Positions 46,184 through 55,205 of a DNA stretch of 64,000 nt are shown piece after piece. The position numbers and the translations under genes are program-made. Position 1 is the first letter of the stretch; each line of letters opens with the position of its first letter. A model generated the notes under the pieces. That model worked only from the letters and a program-made list of their open reading frames with translations. It was not told where the DNA came from and searched no databases. Source of the stretch: Candidatus Hamiltonella defensa 5AT (Acyrthosiphon pisum) (lineage in GTDB: Bacteria; Pseudomonadota; Gammaproteobacteria; Enterobacterales; Enterobacteriaceae); NCBI RefSeq assembly GCF_000021705.1, contig NC_012751.1, forward strand, positions 1,786,006 to 1,850,005. Direction: 5' to 3'.

Positions 46184-47827
46184 TTATTTCTTTTTATCAC
46201 GGTTATGTAAGCCTCGACTTTCCAAACCACGATAAATTAATTGCTGCTGTATAATGGTAACCAGATTACTCACGATATAGTAAAGCACTAATCCTGAAGG
46301 GAACCATAAAAAGAACACAGTGAAGATCACGGGCATAAAGTTCATGATCTTTTTTTGCATGGGATCTGTGATGGTACTTGGGGACATTTTTTGAATAAAA
46401 TACATGGTCAGCCCCATCAGTATTGGTAAAATATAGTAGGGATCCTGAGCAGATAAATCGTGAATCCATAGGATAAAGGGCGCGTGACGGAGCTCAACAG
46501 AACCCATCAACATGTAATACAGCGCCAAAAAGATCGGCATTTGAATGATCAAAGGCAAACACCCACCGAGTGGATTCACCTTTTCAGATTTATACAATGC
46601 CATCATCTCTTGACTCATGCGTTGTCTGTCATCCCCTATGCGTTCGCGCATCTCTGTCAGCTTAGGCTGTAACATCCGCATCTTGGCCATGGAAGTATAT
46701 TGTGCTTTGGTTAAGGGATACATGATCCCTCTGACAATAAAGGTAATCAGGATGATAGAAAGCCCCCAATTACCGACAAAACCATGGATAAATTTCAATA
46801 ATTTAAACAACGGCTGTGAGATAAACCAGAGCCAGCCATAATCTACAGTCAAGTCAAGATGAGGTGCAATCACCGCCATCTTATCCTGTAGCTCGGGGCC
46901 CACCCATAAGGTCGCTGATAATTCCTTTTGCTCGCCAGGATTGACCAGGACAGGAAGGCTTTTAAAACCCGAGGCGACCAAACCATGGCCTAGGTGACGA
47001 GAATAAAAATCATGAGTTTCACCGGCGTTAGGGATCCAGGCTGTCGCAAAGTATTGCTGTAGCATGGCAACCCATCCCCCCTGAGTCGTGATATTTAAAT
47101 TTGCATCTTCAATATCACTAAAGCTGTACTTTTTATATTTATCTTCTTTAGAAGAGTAAGCGGCGCCTCGATACGTATGTAAAGCAAAATTACTGCTAGC
47201 GGTATCACGATGTTTAGGAAGCTGAGTACTTTGTTTTAATTGACCAAAAAAATTGAACTCCAAGGGAGTACTGGAAGCATTGTTTATCCGATAAAGCACA
47301 CGAATCGCATAATCATTACGTTTGAGGATAAAAGTTTTGGTCAATACCAAGCCGTTTTTATCCGTAAAAGTCAGAGGGATCTGCAATTCATTTTGACCTT
47401 CAGGCAATACAAAATGAGGCTGTTTTACGGAATAAACAGGGCGATGGCCATTGAGAGGATTATCTGGGCCATTTTTCCCAGTGAGTCCACTTTGAGCTTC
47501 ATAAACAAAATCTGGTGTACTTTCGAGCAACTGAAAGCTTTTCTTTGAGCCTAAAGTATCTGGATATGCAAGAAGGTTTGCTTGTTGAATATCTCCCCCT
47601 TGTGTATCGATGGTCAATGACAACACATCTGTTGTGACAGTGATTTTTTGCCCTTGAGTATTGGAGAGCGGCACCAGGGTTGAAGTCTCTGTTCCATTAT
47701 TATTAGTCACAAGGGCAGTACCATTTTCAACCGCTTTCAGCGGATTATGATCGACTTGCCAGGTTTGCCAGATCATAAAAGAGACGAAAAAAAAAGCGAT
47801 AAGTAGAAGATTACGTTGTGAATCCAT
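46184..47827 (-). CDS. yidC: Membrane protein insertase YidC
   Basis: 547 residues from the ATG at 47827 (MDSQRNLLLIAFFF), the family start; an upstream in-frame start would run into yidD. A first membrane helix is followed by the large periplasmic beta domain (to about 345) and five conserved membrane segments (GNWGLSIILITFIVRGIMYPL, PLGGCLPLIIQMPIF, IMNFMPVIFTVFF). The conserved Arg of the hydrophilic groove (TFIVRG) is present. It inserts membrane proteins with or without SecYEG. Intact. Confidence 0.97.
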   Translation of the reverse strand: MDSQRNLLLIAFFFVSFMIWQTWQVDHNPLKAVENGTALVTNNNGTETSTLVPLSNTQGQKITVTTDVLSLTIDTQGGDIQQANLLAYPDTLGSKKSFQLLESTPDFVYEAQSGLTGKNGPDNPLNGHRPVYSVKQPHFVLPEGQNELQIPLTFTDKNGLVLTKTFILKRNDYAIRVLYRINNASSTPLEFNFFGQLKQSTQLPKHRDTASSNFALHTYRGAAYSSKEDKYKKYSFSDIEDANLNITTQGGWVAMLQQYFATAWIPNAGETHDFYSRHLGHGLVASGFKSLPVLVNPGEQKELSATLWVGPELQDKMAVIAPHLDLTVDYGWLWFISQPLFKLLKFIHGFVGNWGLSIILITFIVRGIMYPLTKAQYTSMAKMRMLQPKLTEMRERIGDDRQRMSQEMMALYKSEKVNPLGGCLPLIIQMPIFLALYYMLMGSVELRHAPFILWIHDLSAQDPYYILPILMGLTMYFIQKMSPSTITDPMQKKIMNFMPVIFTVFFLWFPSGLVLYYIVSNLVTIIQQQLIYRGLESRGLHNRDKKK

Positions 47828-47829
47828 CT

Positions 47830-48099
47830 TTAATATTCTCTGTGATCGTGATGTTTCGGTGGCACAGGGTCGTTTCCTGCTGAATGTAGAGGGTGACATC
47901 TTATGATACGTTTGGCAGTAAGCCAGCTGCCTTTTATCACTCCAAATCGGCGCAGCGACTCAATGGCGTAATCAGAGCAGGAAGGATAAAAGCGACAAGA
48001 AGGAGGTAAAAAAAAGCGGGAGATCAATTGATAAGCTTTTATCAAATACAGCATCAACTTAATTAAAATTTTTGAACTTAATGAGAGTAACGACGCCAT
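47830..48099 (-). CDS. yidD: Membrane protein insertion efficiency factor YidD
   Basis: 89 residues. Core motif [19 protein letters not shown], then [16 protein letters not shown] and DPVPP, as in E. coli YidD. It overlaps the end of rnpA by 22 bases and ends two bases before yidC. The N-terminus is a few residues longer than in E. coli. Confidence 0.92.
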
Positions 48100-48425
48100 A
48101 ATCTTTCCAAAACTGCATTCAAAACCTGGTTATCGAGCTTATCCACTCCTTTTTTAGCCAAAATGATAAAATCCATGGGCAACAAAAAATGCTGATGTAA
48201 ACGAAAACTTTCTCGAGTCAGCCGTTTAATCCTATTTCGGTGATGTGCGTGTTTCACGTTTTTTTTTGAAATAGCGAAGCCAATACGTGGATGCTTTAGA
48301 TCATTGATACGAGCAAGCACTGTGATTTGTTCAGTACTGGCTCGCTGAGGTTTTTCAAAGACAAAACCAAAAGAATGAGGAGTTAATAAACGTAACTCTC
48401 TTGGAAAACTAAACTGAACAACCAA
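48078..48425 (-). CDS. rnpA: Ribonuclease P protein component
   Basis: 115 residues. The RNR-type motif [20 protein letters not shown] is present, with [17 protein letters not shown] at the start. It binds RNase P RNA and helps process tRNA 5' ends. Conserved place between rpmH and yidD. The start is 15 bases after the rpmH stop. Confidence 0.96.
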
Positions 48426-48439
48426 TGCTGTATGTATAA

Positions 48440-48580
48440 TCAGTGAGAAACGGTGAGACGAGTACGGCCTTTTGCGCGACGACGAGCCAAAACTTGACGA
48501 CCATTTTTATTGGCCATCCGAGCACGAAAACCATGACTACGATTGCGTTTTAAAACAGAGGGTTGGAAGGTGCGTTTCAT
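48440..48580 (-). CDS. rpmH: 50S ribosomal protein L34
   Basis: 46 residues read directly from the minus strand: MKRTFQPSVLKRNRSHGFRA, then RMANKNGRQVLARRRAKGRT and RLTVSH. This is a complete L34, identical in design to E. coli RpmH. First gene of the rpmH-rnpA-yidD-yidC-mnmE run. Unlike E. coli, dnaA does not follow upstream; an RTX toxin locus does. Confidence 0.97.
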   Translation of the reverse strand: MKRTFQPSVLKRNRSHGFRARMANKNGRQVLARRRAKGRTRLTVSH

Positions 48581-48649
48581 GAAAATATTTACCTGAGCTT
48601 AAAATAATGACAGATGAAGCACGAAAAAATTGATACACTGAGGGCGGCG

Positions 48650-48678
48650 ATTGTAATGATTACATCTTTTGGAGTCAA
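48650..48678 (-). promoter_or_regulatory. rpmH promoter (sigma-70)
   Basis: On the minus strand, TTGACT (48678-48673), a 17-base spacer and TACAAT (48655-48650), closely resembling the E. coli rpmH promoter (TTGACTCC ... TTACAATCC). It lies 70 bases before the rpmH ATG. Confidence 0.75.
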
Positions 48679-49008
48679 TTTTAGATAGCAAATTTATTCT
48701 GTAAAAAAGTACAACCCTTTACTTTTTTTGAGGCGATTGTTCAAAACTCATTCAATTTTTCAGATTTTGTCATTTTTTAATTTAAGGCGATCTACAGAAG
48801 CGGTTATTTTATTATGAATAATTTTTAATATATTTCATTTTTAATGAATAAAAAACAAGTTTTTATATTTATTATTAAAAAATGATTTTTATACTATATT
48901 AATGTGCTTTATTAACTGATTTTATAAATCATAAATATAATCATTATGACTAGTCATATTTATTAAAAAAAGAATATCAGGATAACTTATATTACAAGGA
49001 CAGAACTC
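48679..49008. other. AT-rich region between rpmH and the RTX toxin locus
   Basis: 330 bases, very AT-rich, no gene. dnaA would be expected here in E. coli-like order and is absent. I found no convincing cluster of DnaA boxes. The promoter of the toxin locus is presumably here; TATACT near 48890 is a possible -10. Confidence 0.4.
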
Positions 49009-50535
49009 ATGGATAGATTAAAAAAGATTTTCAAAAAAAACTTTATTAAAAAAAGCGCTTCTCAGCCAGAATCCTTCCGAATTGAAGGGATGACATCAAA
49101 ATTCAATGAAAAAATCGAAAACTCTATTGAATCGTTTGCCAGGTTTCCAGAAAAAATATGGGATAAATCCGAACTTTATCGATTTCTGATGGAAAGAGGA
49201 TCAAAAATAAACGAAATCACCAGATCTTTTGATTTTTCTATTTGGAATAACTGGGATCAGGAAATCGAGAAAGATGCCCACGCGCTGATGAATATACGAG
49301 AAGTCCAAAAGGAATATTTTTCTAATTATACAGAAGGCGGGCGAAGTATTGGCATCATCTTCAAAGATTTGATTTTTTCTCAAATCAACGAACAGGATAT
49401 CAACAAAATTGCCCAACAAATGAAGCAATATCCTCAAATTGATTTTAAAGAAAAACTTAAACTTATTTTACGGAACATGTTTTGGGAAATATTAAAAGAA
49501 GATCGGCCTGTTCAAATTTTTAAACCCCGGCTTTATGAAAAAGGCGCCATTCAACTTCATCAATTAAGCGATATGTATTCACGACGAAACGTTATAGGTC
49601 AAGCTGGAAAAATAACGTGGAAAAAGGTGAGCCGATGTTTTTTTGATTTTGATGTGAATAAAATGATTGAATTACCATTGCCTGACGGCAAAAAAATATT
49701 TGCACGCGTCAAAAAGATAAAAAAAACTCAAGAAAATAAAGTGAATCCATTTATTTTTGAATTAGAAATTTCAGGAATAAAAAAAACAGATATTGTTATT
49801 CCAAATTTTGTGATATCCAAAAATACGCCATTTTCTATTTTTGTAAAAAATCATGAGTATCCCGTTTTATTTAAAGAAGAATCGAGTCATATTTCTATTT
49901 TAGAAACACAAAAATCAGACGGAACCACCAGAAAAGAAGTTAAAGAAGTTAAAGAAGTTAAAGAAGTTAAAGAAGTTAAAGAAGTTAAAGAAGTTAAAGA
50001 AGTTAAAGAAGTTAAAGAAGTTAAAGAAGTTAAAGAAGTTAAAGAAGTTAAAGAAGTTAAAGAAGTTAAGGTTAAAAAAAAAGGAATATTTAAAGAATCT
50101 TTTATTGAATCTTTCTCTATTGAAGAAGAAACAAATCCTATCGTCAGATTTAAAATAAAAAAACAATTTGATTATAATAAAAAAGACAACTTACAAACAT
50201 TGATCCCAATCACTACAAAAGAGGGAGAAAAAATAATTGGCCGTGCAATATATGAATTTAATGATGGTACTACATTAAATTTTTGGGAACCCCATCGACC
50301 TGATAATCATTTAATTAATATGATACATAAAGATTTAAAACTCACACCAGATAACGAGTTAAAAATATTCAAAACATATTTTAGAGCAAAAATTGTTAAT
50401 ATTTTATTTAATCATAAAAATTACGATCAACAGACATTACACTTTTTTTTAAAAACGATTTTTGAAAATTCCAAATTAAATTCTTTAACTCAATTAGCGT
50501 TTAAAAGTTTGATAAAAAAAATAATATTTCTATAA
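49009..50535 (+). CDS. Unknown protein with a long EVK tandem repeat, upstream of the RTX toxin
   Basis: 508 residues; AAGGAC precedes the ATG. No family recognised. The N-terminus is basic (RLKKIFKKNFIKKS) with no signal peptide or membrane helix. Residues ~310-354 are an (EVK)n tract. The part before it (LPDGKKIFARVKKIKK, FELEISGIKK) resembles residues 80-140 of the toxin encoded 32 bases downstream (RSYARVDP, FQLKISGL), and the part after it (KIIGRAIYEF) resembles YAKVVYRV there. It may be a paralogue of the toxin N-terminus, a chaperone or a co-secreted partner; all inference. Very AT-rich. Confidence 0.6.
   Translation: MDRLKKIFKKNFIKKSASQPESFRIEGMTSKFNEKIENSIESFARFPEKIWDKSELYRFLMERGSKINEITRSFDFSIWNNWDQEIEKDAHALMNIREVQKEYFSNYTEGGRSIGIIFKDLIFSQINEQDINKIAQQMKQYPQIDFKEKLKLILRNMFWEILKEDRPVQIFKPRLYEKGAIQLHQLSDMYSRRNVIGQAGKITWKKVSRCFFDFDVNKMIELPLPDGKKIFARVKKIKKTQENKVNPFIFELEISGIKKTDIVIPNFVISKNTPFSIFVKNHEYPVLFKEESSHISILETQKSDGTTRKEVKEVKEVKEVKEVKEVKEVKEVKEVKEVKEVKEVKEVKEVKEVKVKKKGIFKESFIESFSIEEETNPIVRFKIKKQFDYNKKDNLQTLIPITTKEGEKIIGRAIYEFNDGTTLNFWEPHRPDNHLINMIHKDLKLTPDNELKIFKTYFRAKIVNILFNHKNYDQQTLHFFLKTIFENSKLNSLTQLAFKSLIKKIIFL
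49936..50070 (+). repeat. 9-bp tandem repeat, 15 units, coding for EVK
   Basis: GAAGTTAAA is repeated perfectly 14 times (49936-50061), followed by one variant unit GAAGTTAAG (50062-50070). The period is a multiple of three, so gain or loss of units changes protein length without shifting the frame. Confidence 0.95.
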
Positions 50536-50567
50536 ATCAACTCATCAGTCAAGAATTTTTAGATAAA

Positions 50568-53500
50568 ATGTTTTTTTTTAAAAAACAGATTTTTTCAAGT
50601 ATTCAAAATAATTTAAATGAATTTATTTCTCCTTATATTGATGCGATTACTACAAAAGATATTTCAACAGCGGATCTAACCTCTTTTATTGACGAAAAAA
50701 GCATTGAAATTGTCCATGATGTATTCAATAAAATGCTCAATACCCCGCCTTGTGAATTAAAAATAGTGGGTCTGAAAGAACCTGGCCAAAAATCTTTGAT
50801 AATAAACAGGCCATTAAATATGGATGATATTGGTAGAAAAGTGCCTGTTATTTTAAGGAATATGAGGAGCTATGCGCGAGTTGATCCTATTTATGATGAG
50901 AGTAACTATCAATCTACTGATCGTAAAATGATTGGATTTCAACTTAAGATCTCAGGTCTTAATCCCCGAGAAATGCAAATATTAGACCGGTATGGTTTTG
51001 GTGACAGTAAATTTAAGTTACCGGGTTTCGATAACGAAATCATTTATCAGGTTTTTTATAAAAAAAATCTTTTTATTCCTCATGATCATCTACAGCAGAC
51101 CAGCGCCGATATTGCTCCATTGGCTCTTGGGGCAAATTTTAAAATTAATTTTACCGATAAAATCATCATTTCTCCACTTGAAGCGAGGCTAGATAATTTA
51201 GAGACGAAGACCATCGATGATGGTAGGCAAGAAATAGAAGCCACAGTTAAAATTCTCACAAAACTGACTTCTGAGCAAATTCGGCATTTAAAATCACACT
51301 CCATTTTACAAAGTAATGTTTTAGTATCGCATGCTCAAATGCCCAAACGGGCGACATATGCGAAAGTGGTGTATCGTGTCACTCATCAAGAAAAAGCAGG
51401 TACAGAAAAAGAAGAAACCATTGGTTACTTTCAAAAGCCTCCCACAGAACCTCAGAGTACCTCAAAATTTAAAAAAACAATCGCTGACCAACTTTGGTCA
51501 ACCGTAAATATCGACACCCTTATTCAAGAAATGGAAATGAATATTCTTGCAGGGCGGGCACCCCATTTCAGGCCAGGTCCAGAGACAGCTGAGAATGCTC
51601 TTGTAGGGCATGTGATTTTAAAATTGGATTATCAATGGAAATCCACTGAAATCGCGCAAAAAATCGCCAATGAATGCACAGGAAATCTACTTCTTATTAA
51701 TCTCACAAGAGAAGGAGAATACGAAGCGTTTGGTGATAAAACCATTTTAAACCGATCATTAAACTGGTGGATAGTGGGAGAAAGAAAAGGCCAATTTGTC
51801 GGCGGATATTCCGCCACAAATTTAGCAGAAGTCATCACCGCTCTGACTTCAAGTCTACAAGAAGAGTTACAGCTTAATCATCAACCTAATCCTGCAAACA
51901 TCAGCGTTGTCAGTGACAATATAGACAATACAGAAGAATTTAACAGTGTATTGATTTTGTCGCTCCGTGAACAGGGTATTTCTGCCCGCATCCCTAATGA
52001 AGTCACTGAGCCATTGATAGAAAAAGGCCTTCGCGTTTTTGCACTGTTAGAAGCACTGAAGTCAAAGCAACTGAGTTTTAATCATCTCAATGCCAATCAA
52101 TGGAAAGATTTGACCAGTTTCTTTCAGAGCATGAAAGGCACTTTAGACACCAAAAAATTACTTTTACATATCACTGATCCTGAAATTTTAAACCGCTTTG
52201 GCGCTCATATTTTGAGCTTAGAGGGAATAGATTTCCCCTTTTCTTTTAAAGGTTCTCAGGCATTGGATGCTCTGGAACGCAGGTTTGAAGTGCAACGGAA
52301 TGTCAGCCTGGCGTTACGAGAATGGAGTGCGATATATGGCGGTTCATTCAAAATGCTTCCACAAAATTTTTATATTCCAGAAATTCCAGGTGCACAATTA
52401 AACGCAAGAGCACTGATATGGGCTTATTATCATGCGAGCCAAATGGGTGAAAACGCGCGGTTAAAATTTTTTACTCTTTTAAAGGCCAGGGCGGCACTTC
52501 AACAGCAAAGACATAGAGGCCTGATTGACTCATCTGGCCTGAGAGGCTTAGAGGAGTTTGATCTTCGTTTCCATCACTTAAAGTTAACACAGGCAAATGT
52601 GAACCGCCCTGCTTTAGATTATTCTTTTACATCCTTAATAGAGCCAGGTGATTACCTCTTATATTCAAAAACAGGCGGCTCATTAATGGTGAGTGTTAAA
52701 GATTCAGTAAAGCAATGGCATTACACCCTGTATGACCCCAACATCGGTGAATTAAAAATCAGTGTGAATAAAAACCCGGCGGCCTCTCGAATACTCGGAC
52801 AGGTTTTAGAAAAGTATTTCAATCAAAAAATCAACCCGTTAAATCAGAATGCTCCAACCATCGGTGAATATTATGGCTTTAGAAAAGAAAATAATCGCTA
52901 TCATATTTCAATATTACCACTCCAGCCCGCATTGACAGAGGTCTCTGATACCGCGTCTGAATTACAAATCGCGCTCAGAGCGTTTCACGCACTTTCATTA
53001 TCATCCGATCCTCAACAAGTCGTTGATAAACCAAAGAGTCTTCCTATTACCGTTTCAGCAGAAATCAAGCATCCGCTTTCCTCTTCAGTCAATCCAGAAC
53101 CAACCACCAGCAAACCTGAGACAACAGGCTCTCCCGTAAAAAAGACAAAGCCCAACACGGTATCCAGGAATGCGTCGCAAAAAATAAAACAAGAGAAGCT
53201 CAGACAAATTGATCAGCGTATGGGCACGACTTTCAAAGTCATGAAAATAGGCTCAACAATAGACTTTATGATCGACTATATAAAATATTTTGTTCTTTTC
53301 GGCAAAAAGAAGGAGAAGAGCCAAGAAGAATCTCAACTGACCAAATATCAAAATATGCAAGCCATCAATCTGACGGTTAATTTCGTGGTGGATGGGATGC
53401 AATACACTTTTTATCATCGAATGAAGGAGATGCAAAAAGGCTCGAATATTTCCAGAACGTTAATGAGTGCAGCCACAAAAATAAAATTACAGGGGAATGC

Positions 53501-55187
53501 TGTCCCAAAAGGCATTCAAATGTCGGCCCAAGCCTCAAAAATGAGAGGGTTGATTGTAGGCGCTTTTGCGGTAAATACCTTAAATTTTATTGGCGTGGTA
53601 TTTGATATTTATTTCACCTATGACTGTTTTAATCAGGCTTCTACTGAAAAAAATGCGGATAAAAAAACGGACTTGATGGTACAGGGAGGATTTCAGTCTA
53701 TTCAGTTGGCCAGCGGTGTAGTCGTAGCCATCAGCACTTTGGGCGCTGTTTTTATGCCAAAAATGAGTGTTGCAGGCATGCTGTTAAGCGCGTGGACATT
53801 AGGATTGTCCATCTCAATGGCTCTGGCAGCCAAGGTGTATTCTTCTATCAGTATGGTGAATCTGATCTCAAAAGAAATCAGGTTAAGCACTGCCGAAAAA
53901 GTAAGAGAGGGTCTTTATATCTCTTTAATGAATCATCCAACACCTGAAACACAAAACAGGCTCACTGAAAAGAAAACGAGAGAAATATTAAAAGAAAAAT
54001 TTGATATACAAGTAGCTGAAAAGGCCCATAAAACATTCAATTTACTGCAAAATATCCATGCCAGTGACTATTTTTATGTGACATCGGATTTCATTTTACA
54101 AGAGAAGCATTATATAGAGCTCACCTACTTCACGAACAACCACACCAAAGGAAGGGTGCCTCCTTCTTTTGAAAGTTTTTTTAACGGAAAGCAAAATATT
54201 TATGACCATTCTAATCTACCGGGTTATTTTCATCCTGAAGAAGTAGAAGAAAGAAAACATATTTATACAAAAATGATCAATGAAATGAAGCCAAATCCAG
54301 GGAAGGGCACTCTCGTCACGCATTACCAGGAAAATGAGAGCCCCTATTGTTATTACGATTTCGTTCGATTCACTGAGTCAGATGATGTGGTTAATGCCAA
54401 TGAATTATCAGAAAATTCTTCTCTTGTTGAGCAGCTCGAAAGAGCGTCTTTCCCGAATTGGCCATTGATCACTGAACCTGCTCATTCTAATGACCTTAAT
54501 GGTTCAGATCAAAATGATGTGTTAATTCTTCCTAAAAATCAGCTGGGGAGTATCAGTGCACACGCAGGCGATGACATTTTAACGCTACAGAACGGCCTTG
54601 CGATGGGAGGAATTGGAACGGATACGTATTGTATTGTTCGCAGCGTCCTTAAAAGACCGTATATCAATCCGGACGTAGTCGATAGATTTACGGTGGATAT
54701 CATCGATCAACCCGGAGAGTTCAGTTACATAATGCTGAATTACGATTTCAACGAGCTCAAAAAAATGGAATTATTACGAGAGGGGGATTCGTTTTATCTT
54801 GTGCTTTCAATGGATAATCAAAATAACAGCGAAACTGTTATAAAAATAAAAGATGTCTACCGTTTAGATACCAAAAACGAAGCGTTACTTGTTTTGAGCA
54901 ACAGGTTTACCCTCATTACAGACGACGGGTTATTATTGGCACCTCGTTTTCCTGCTTTTATAAAGACCCCTCTGGAGCAGGGAAACATACCATTTCACCT
55001 GAAATTTGATGCGATATATAGCGTTGATTATGATCAAGCCTCTCATCAGCCGGCCTTGATTGACCCAGTCAATAAAACTTTAACAAAAACCATAAAAAAC
55101 AGGACCAAGGTGATTCAGCTATCTGATGATATCCATTTTATTAAAGACCAGCCTATCGGTAGATCAGAATTATGTGCTTCTCGGTAG
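50568..55187 (+). CDS. MARTX/RTX-like toxin, main open part, with a degenerate cysteine protease domain
   Basis: 1,539 residues. Residues ~345-480 resemble the MARTX/TcdA autoprocessing protease (peptidase C80): RSLNWWIVGERKGQF, VGGYSATNLAEVI and ISVVSDNID align with LRWQLVGHGRD, LSGYSADELA and ISIVGCSLV. The catalytic His is Glu405 and the catalytic Cys is Asp450, so it should be inactive. Residues ~690-740 (GDYLLYSKTGGSLMVSV, YTLYDPNIGELK) recall the C58 peptidase fold without its His. Residues ~880-1100 contain hydrophobic segments like the TcdA/TcdB pore-forming region. GD-rich RTX-like turns begin near 1360 (SDQNDVLIL, AGDDILTL). The frame ends in a 25-bp duplication; the rest of the protein follows downstream. 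Confidence 0.65.
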   Translation: MFFFKKQIFSSIQNNLNEFISPYIDAITTKDISTADLTSFIDEKSIEIVHDVFNKMLNTPPCELKIVGLKEPGQKSLIINRPLNMDDIGRKVPVILRNMRSYARVDPIYDESNYQSTDRKMIGFQLKISGLNPREMQILDRYGFGDSKFKLPGFDNEIIYQVFYKKNLFIPHDHLQQTSADIAPLALGANFKINFTDKIIISPLEARLDNLETKTIDDGRQEIEATVKILTKLTSEQIRHLKSHSILQSNVLVSHAQMPKRATYAKVVYRVTHQEKAGTEKEETIGYFQKPPTEPQSTSKFKKTIADQLWSTVNIDTLIQEMEMNILAGRAPHFRPGPETAENALVGHVILKLDYQWKSTEIAQKIANECTGNLLLINLTREGEYEAFGDKTILNRSLNWWIVGERKGQFVGGYSATNLAEVITALTSSLQEELQLNHQPNPANISVVSDNIDNTEEFNSVLILSLREQGISARIPNEVTEPLIEKGLRVFALLEALKSKQLSFNHLNANQWKDLTSFFQSMKGTLDTKKLLLHITDPEILNRFGAHILSLEGIDFPFSFKGSQALDALERRFEVQRNVSLALREWSAIYGGSFKMLPQNFYIPEIPGAQLNARALIWAYYHASQMGENARLKFFTLLKARAALQQQRHRGLIDSSGLRGLEEFDLRFHHLKLTQANVNRPALDYSFTSLIEPGDYLLYSKTGGSLMVSVKDSVKQWHYTLYDPNIGELKISVNKNPAASRILGQVLEKYFNQKINPLNQNAPTIGEYYGFRKENNRYHISILPLQPALTEVSDTASELQIALRAFHALSLSSDPQQVVDKPKSLPITVSAEIKHPLSSSVNPEPTTSKPETTGSPVKKTKPNTVSRNASQKIKQEKLRQIDQRMGTTFKVMKIGSTIDFMIDYIKYFVLFGKKKEKSQEESQLTKYQNMQAINLTVNFVVDGMQYTFYHRMKEMQKGSNISRTLMSAATKIKLQGNAVPKGIQMSAQASKMRGLIVGAFAVNTLNFIGVVFDIYFTYDCFNQASTEKNADKKTDLMVQGGFQSIQLASGVVVAISTLGAVFMPKMSVAGMLLSAWTLGLSISMALAAKVYSSISMVNLISKEIRLSTAEKVREGLYISLMNHPTPETQNRLTEKKTREILKEKFDIQVAEKAHKTFNLLQNIHASDYFYVTSDFILQEKHYIELTYFTNNHTKGRVPPSFESFFNGKQNIYDHSNLPGYFHPEEVEERKHIYTKMINEMKPNPGKGTLVTHYQENESPYCYYDFVRFTESDDVVNANELSENSSLVEQLERASFPNWPLITEPAHSNDLNGSDQNDVLILPKNQLGSISAHAGDDILTLQNGLAMGGIGTDTYCIVRSVLKRPYINPDVVDRFTVDIIDQPGEFSYIMLNYDFNELKKMELLREGDSFYLVLSMDNQNNSETVIKIKDVYRLDTKNEALLVLSNRFTLITDDGLLLAPRFPAFIKTPLEQGNIPFHLKFDAIYSVDYDQASHQPALIDPVNKTLTKTIKNRTKVIQLSDDIHFIKDQPIGRSELCASR

Positions 55188-55205
55188 ATCAGAATTATGT
55201 GCTTC
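55156..55205 (+). repeat. Exact 25-bp tandem duplication that shifts the toxin frame
   Basis: Positions 55156-55180 and 55181-55205 are identical (TCGGTAGATCAGAATTATGT plus GCTTC). With one copy, the toxin frame runs from DQPIGRSELCAS directly into FSAFLKPKEDSS. With two, it meets TAG at 55185. Confidence 0.95.

Noticed and set aside
48679..49008. Replication origin between rpmH and the toxin locus
   Set aside because: AT-rich, but no cluster of TTATCCACA-like DnaA boxes and no dnaA gene nearby.
49936..50070. Repeat tract as a CRISPR array
   Set aside because: Nine-base head-to-tail units without spacers, inside an open reading frame.
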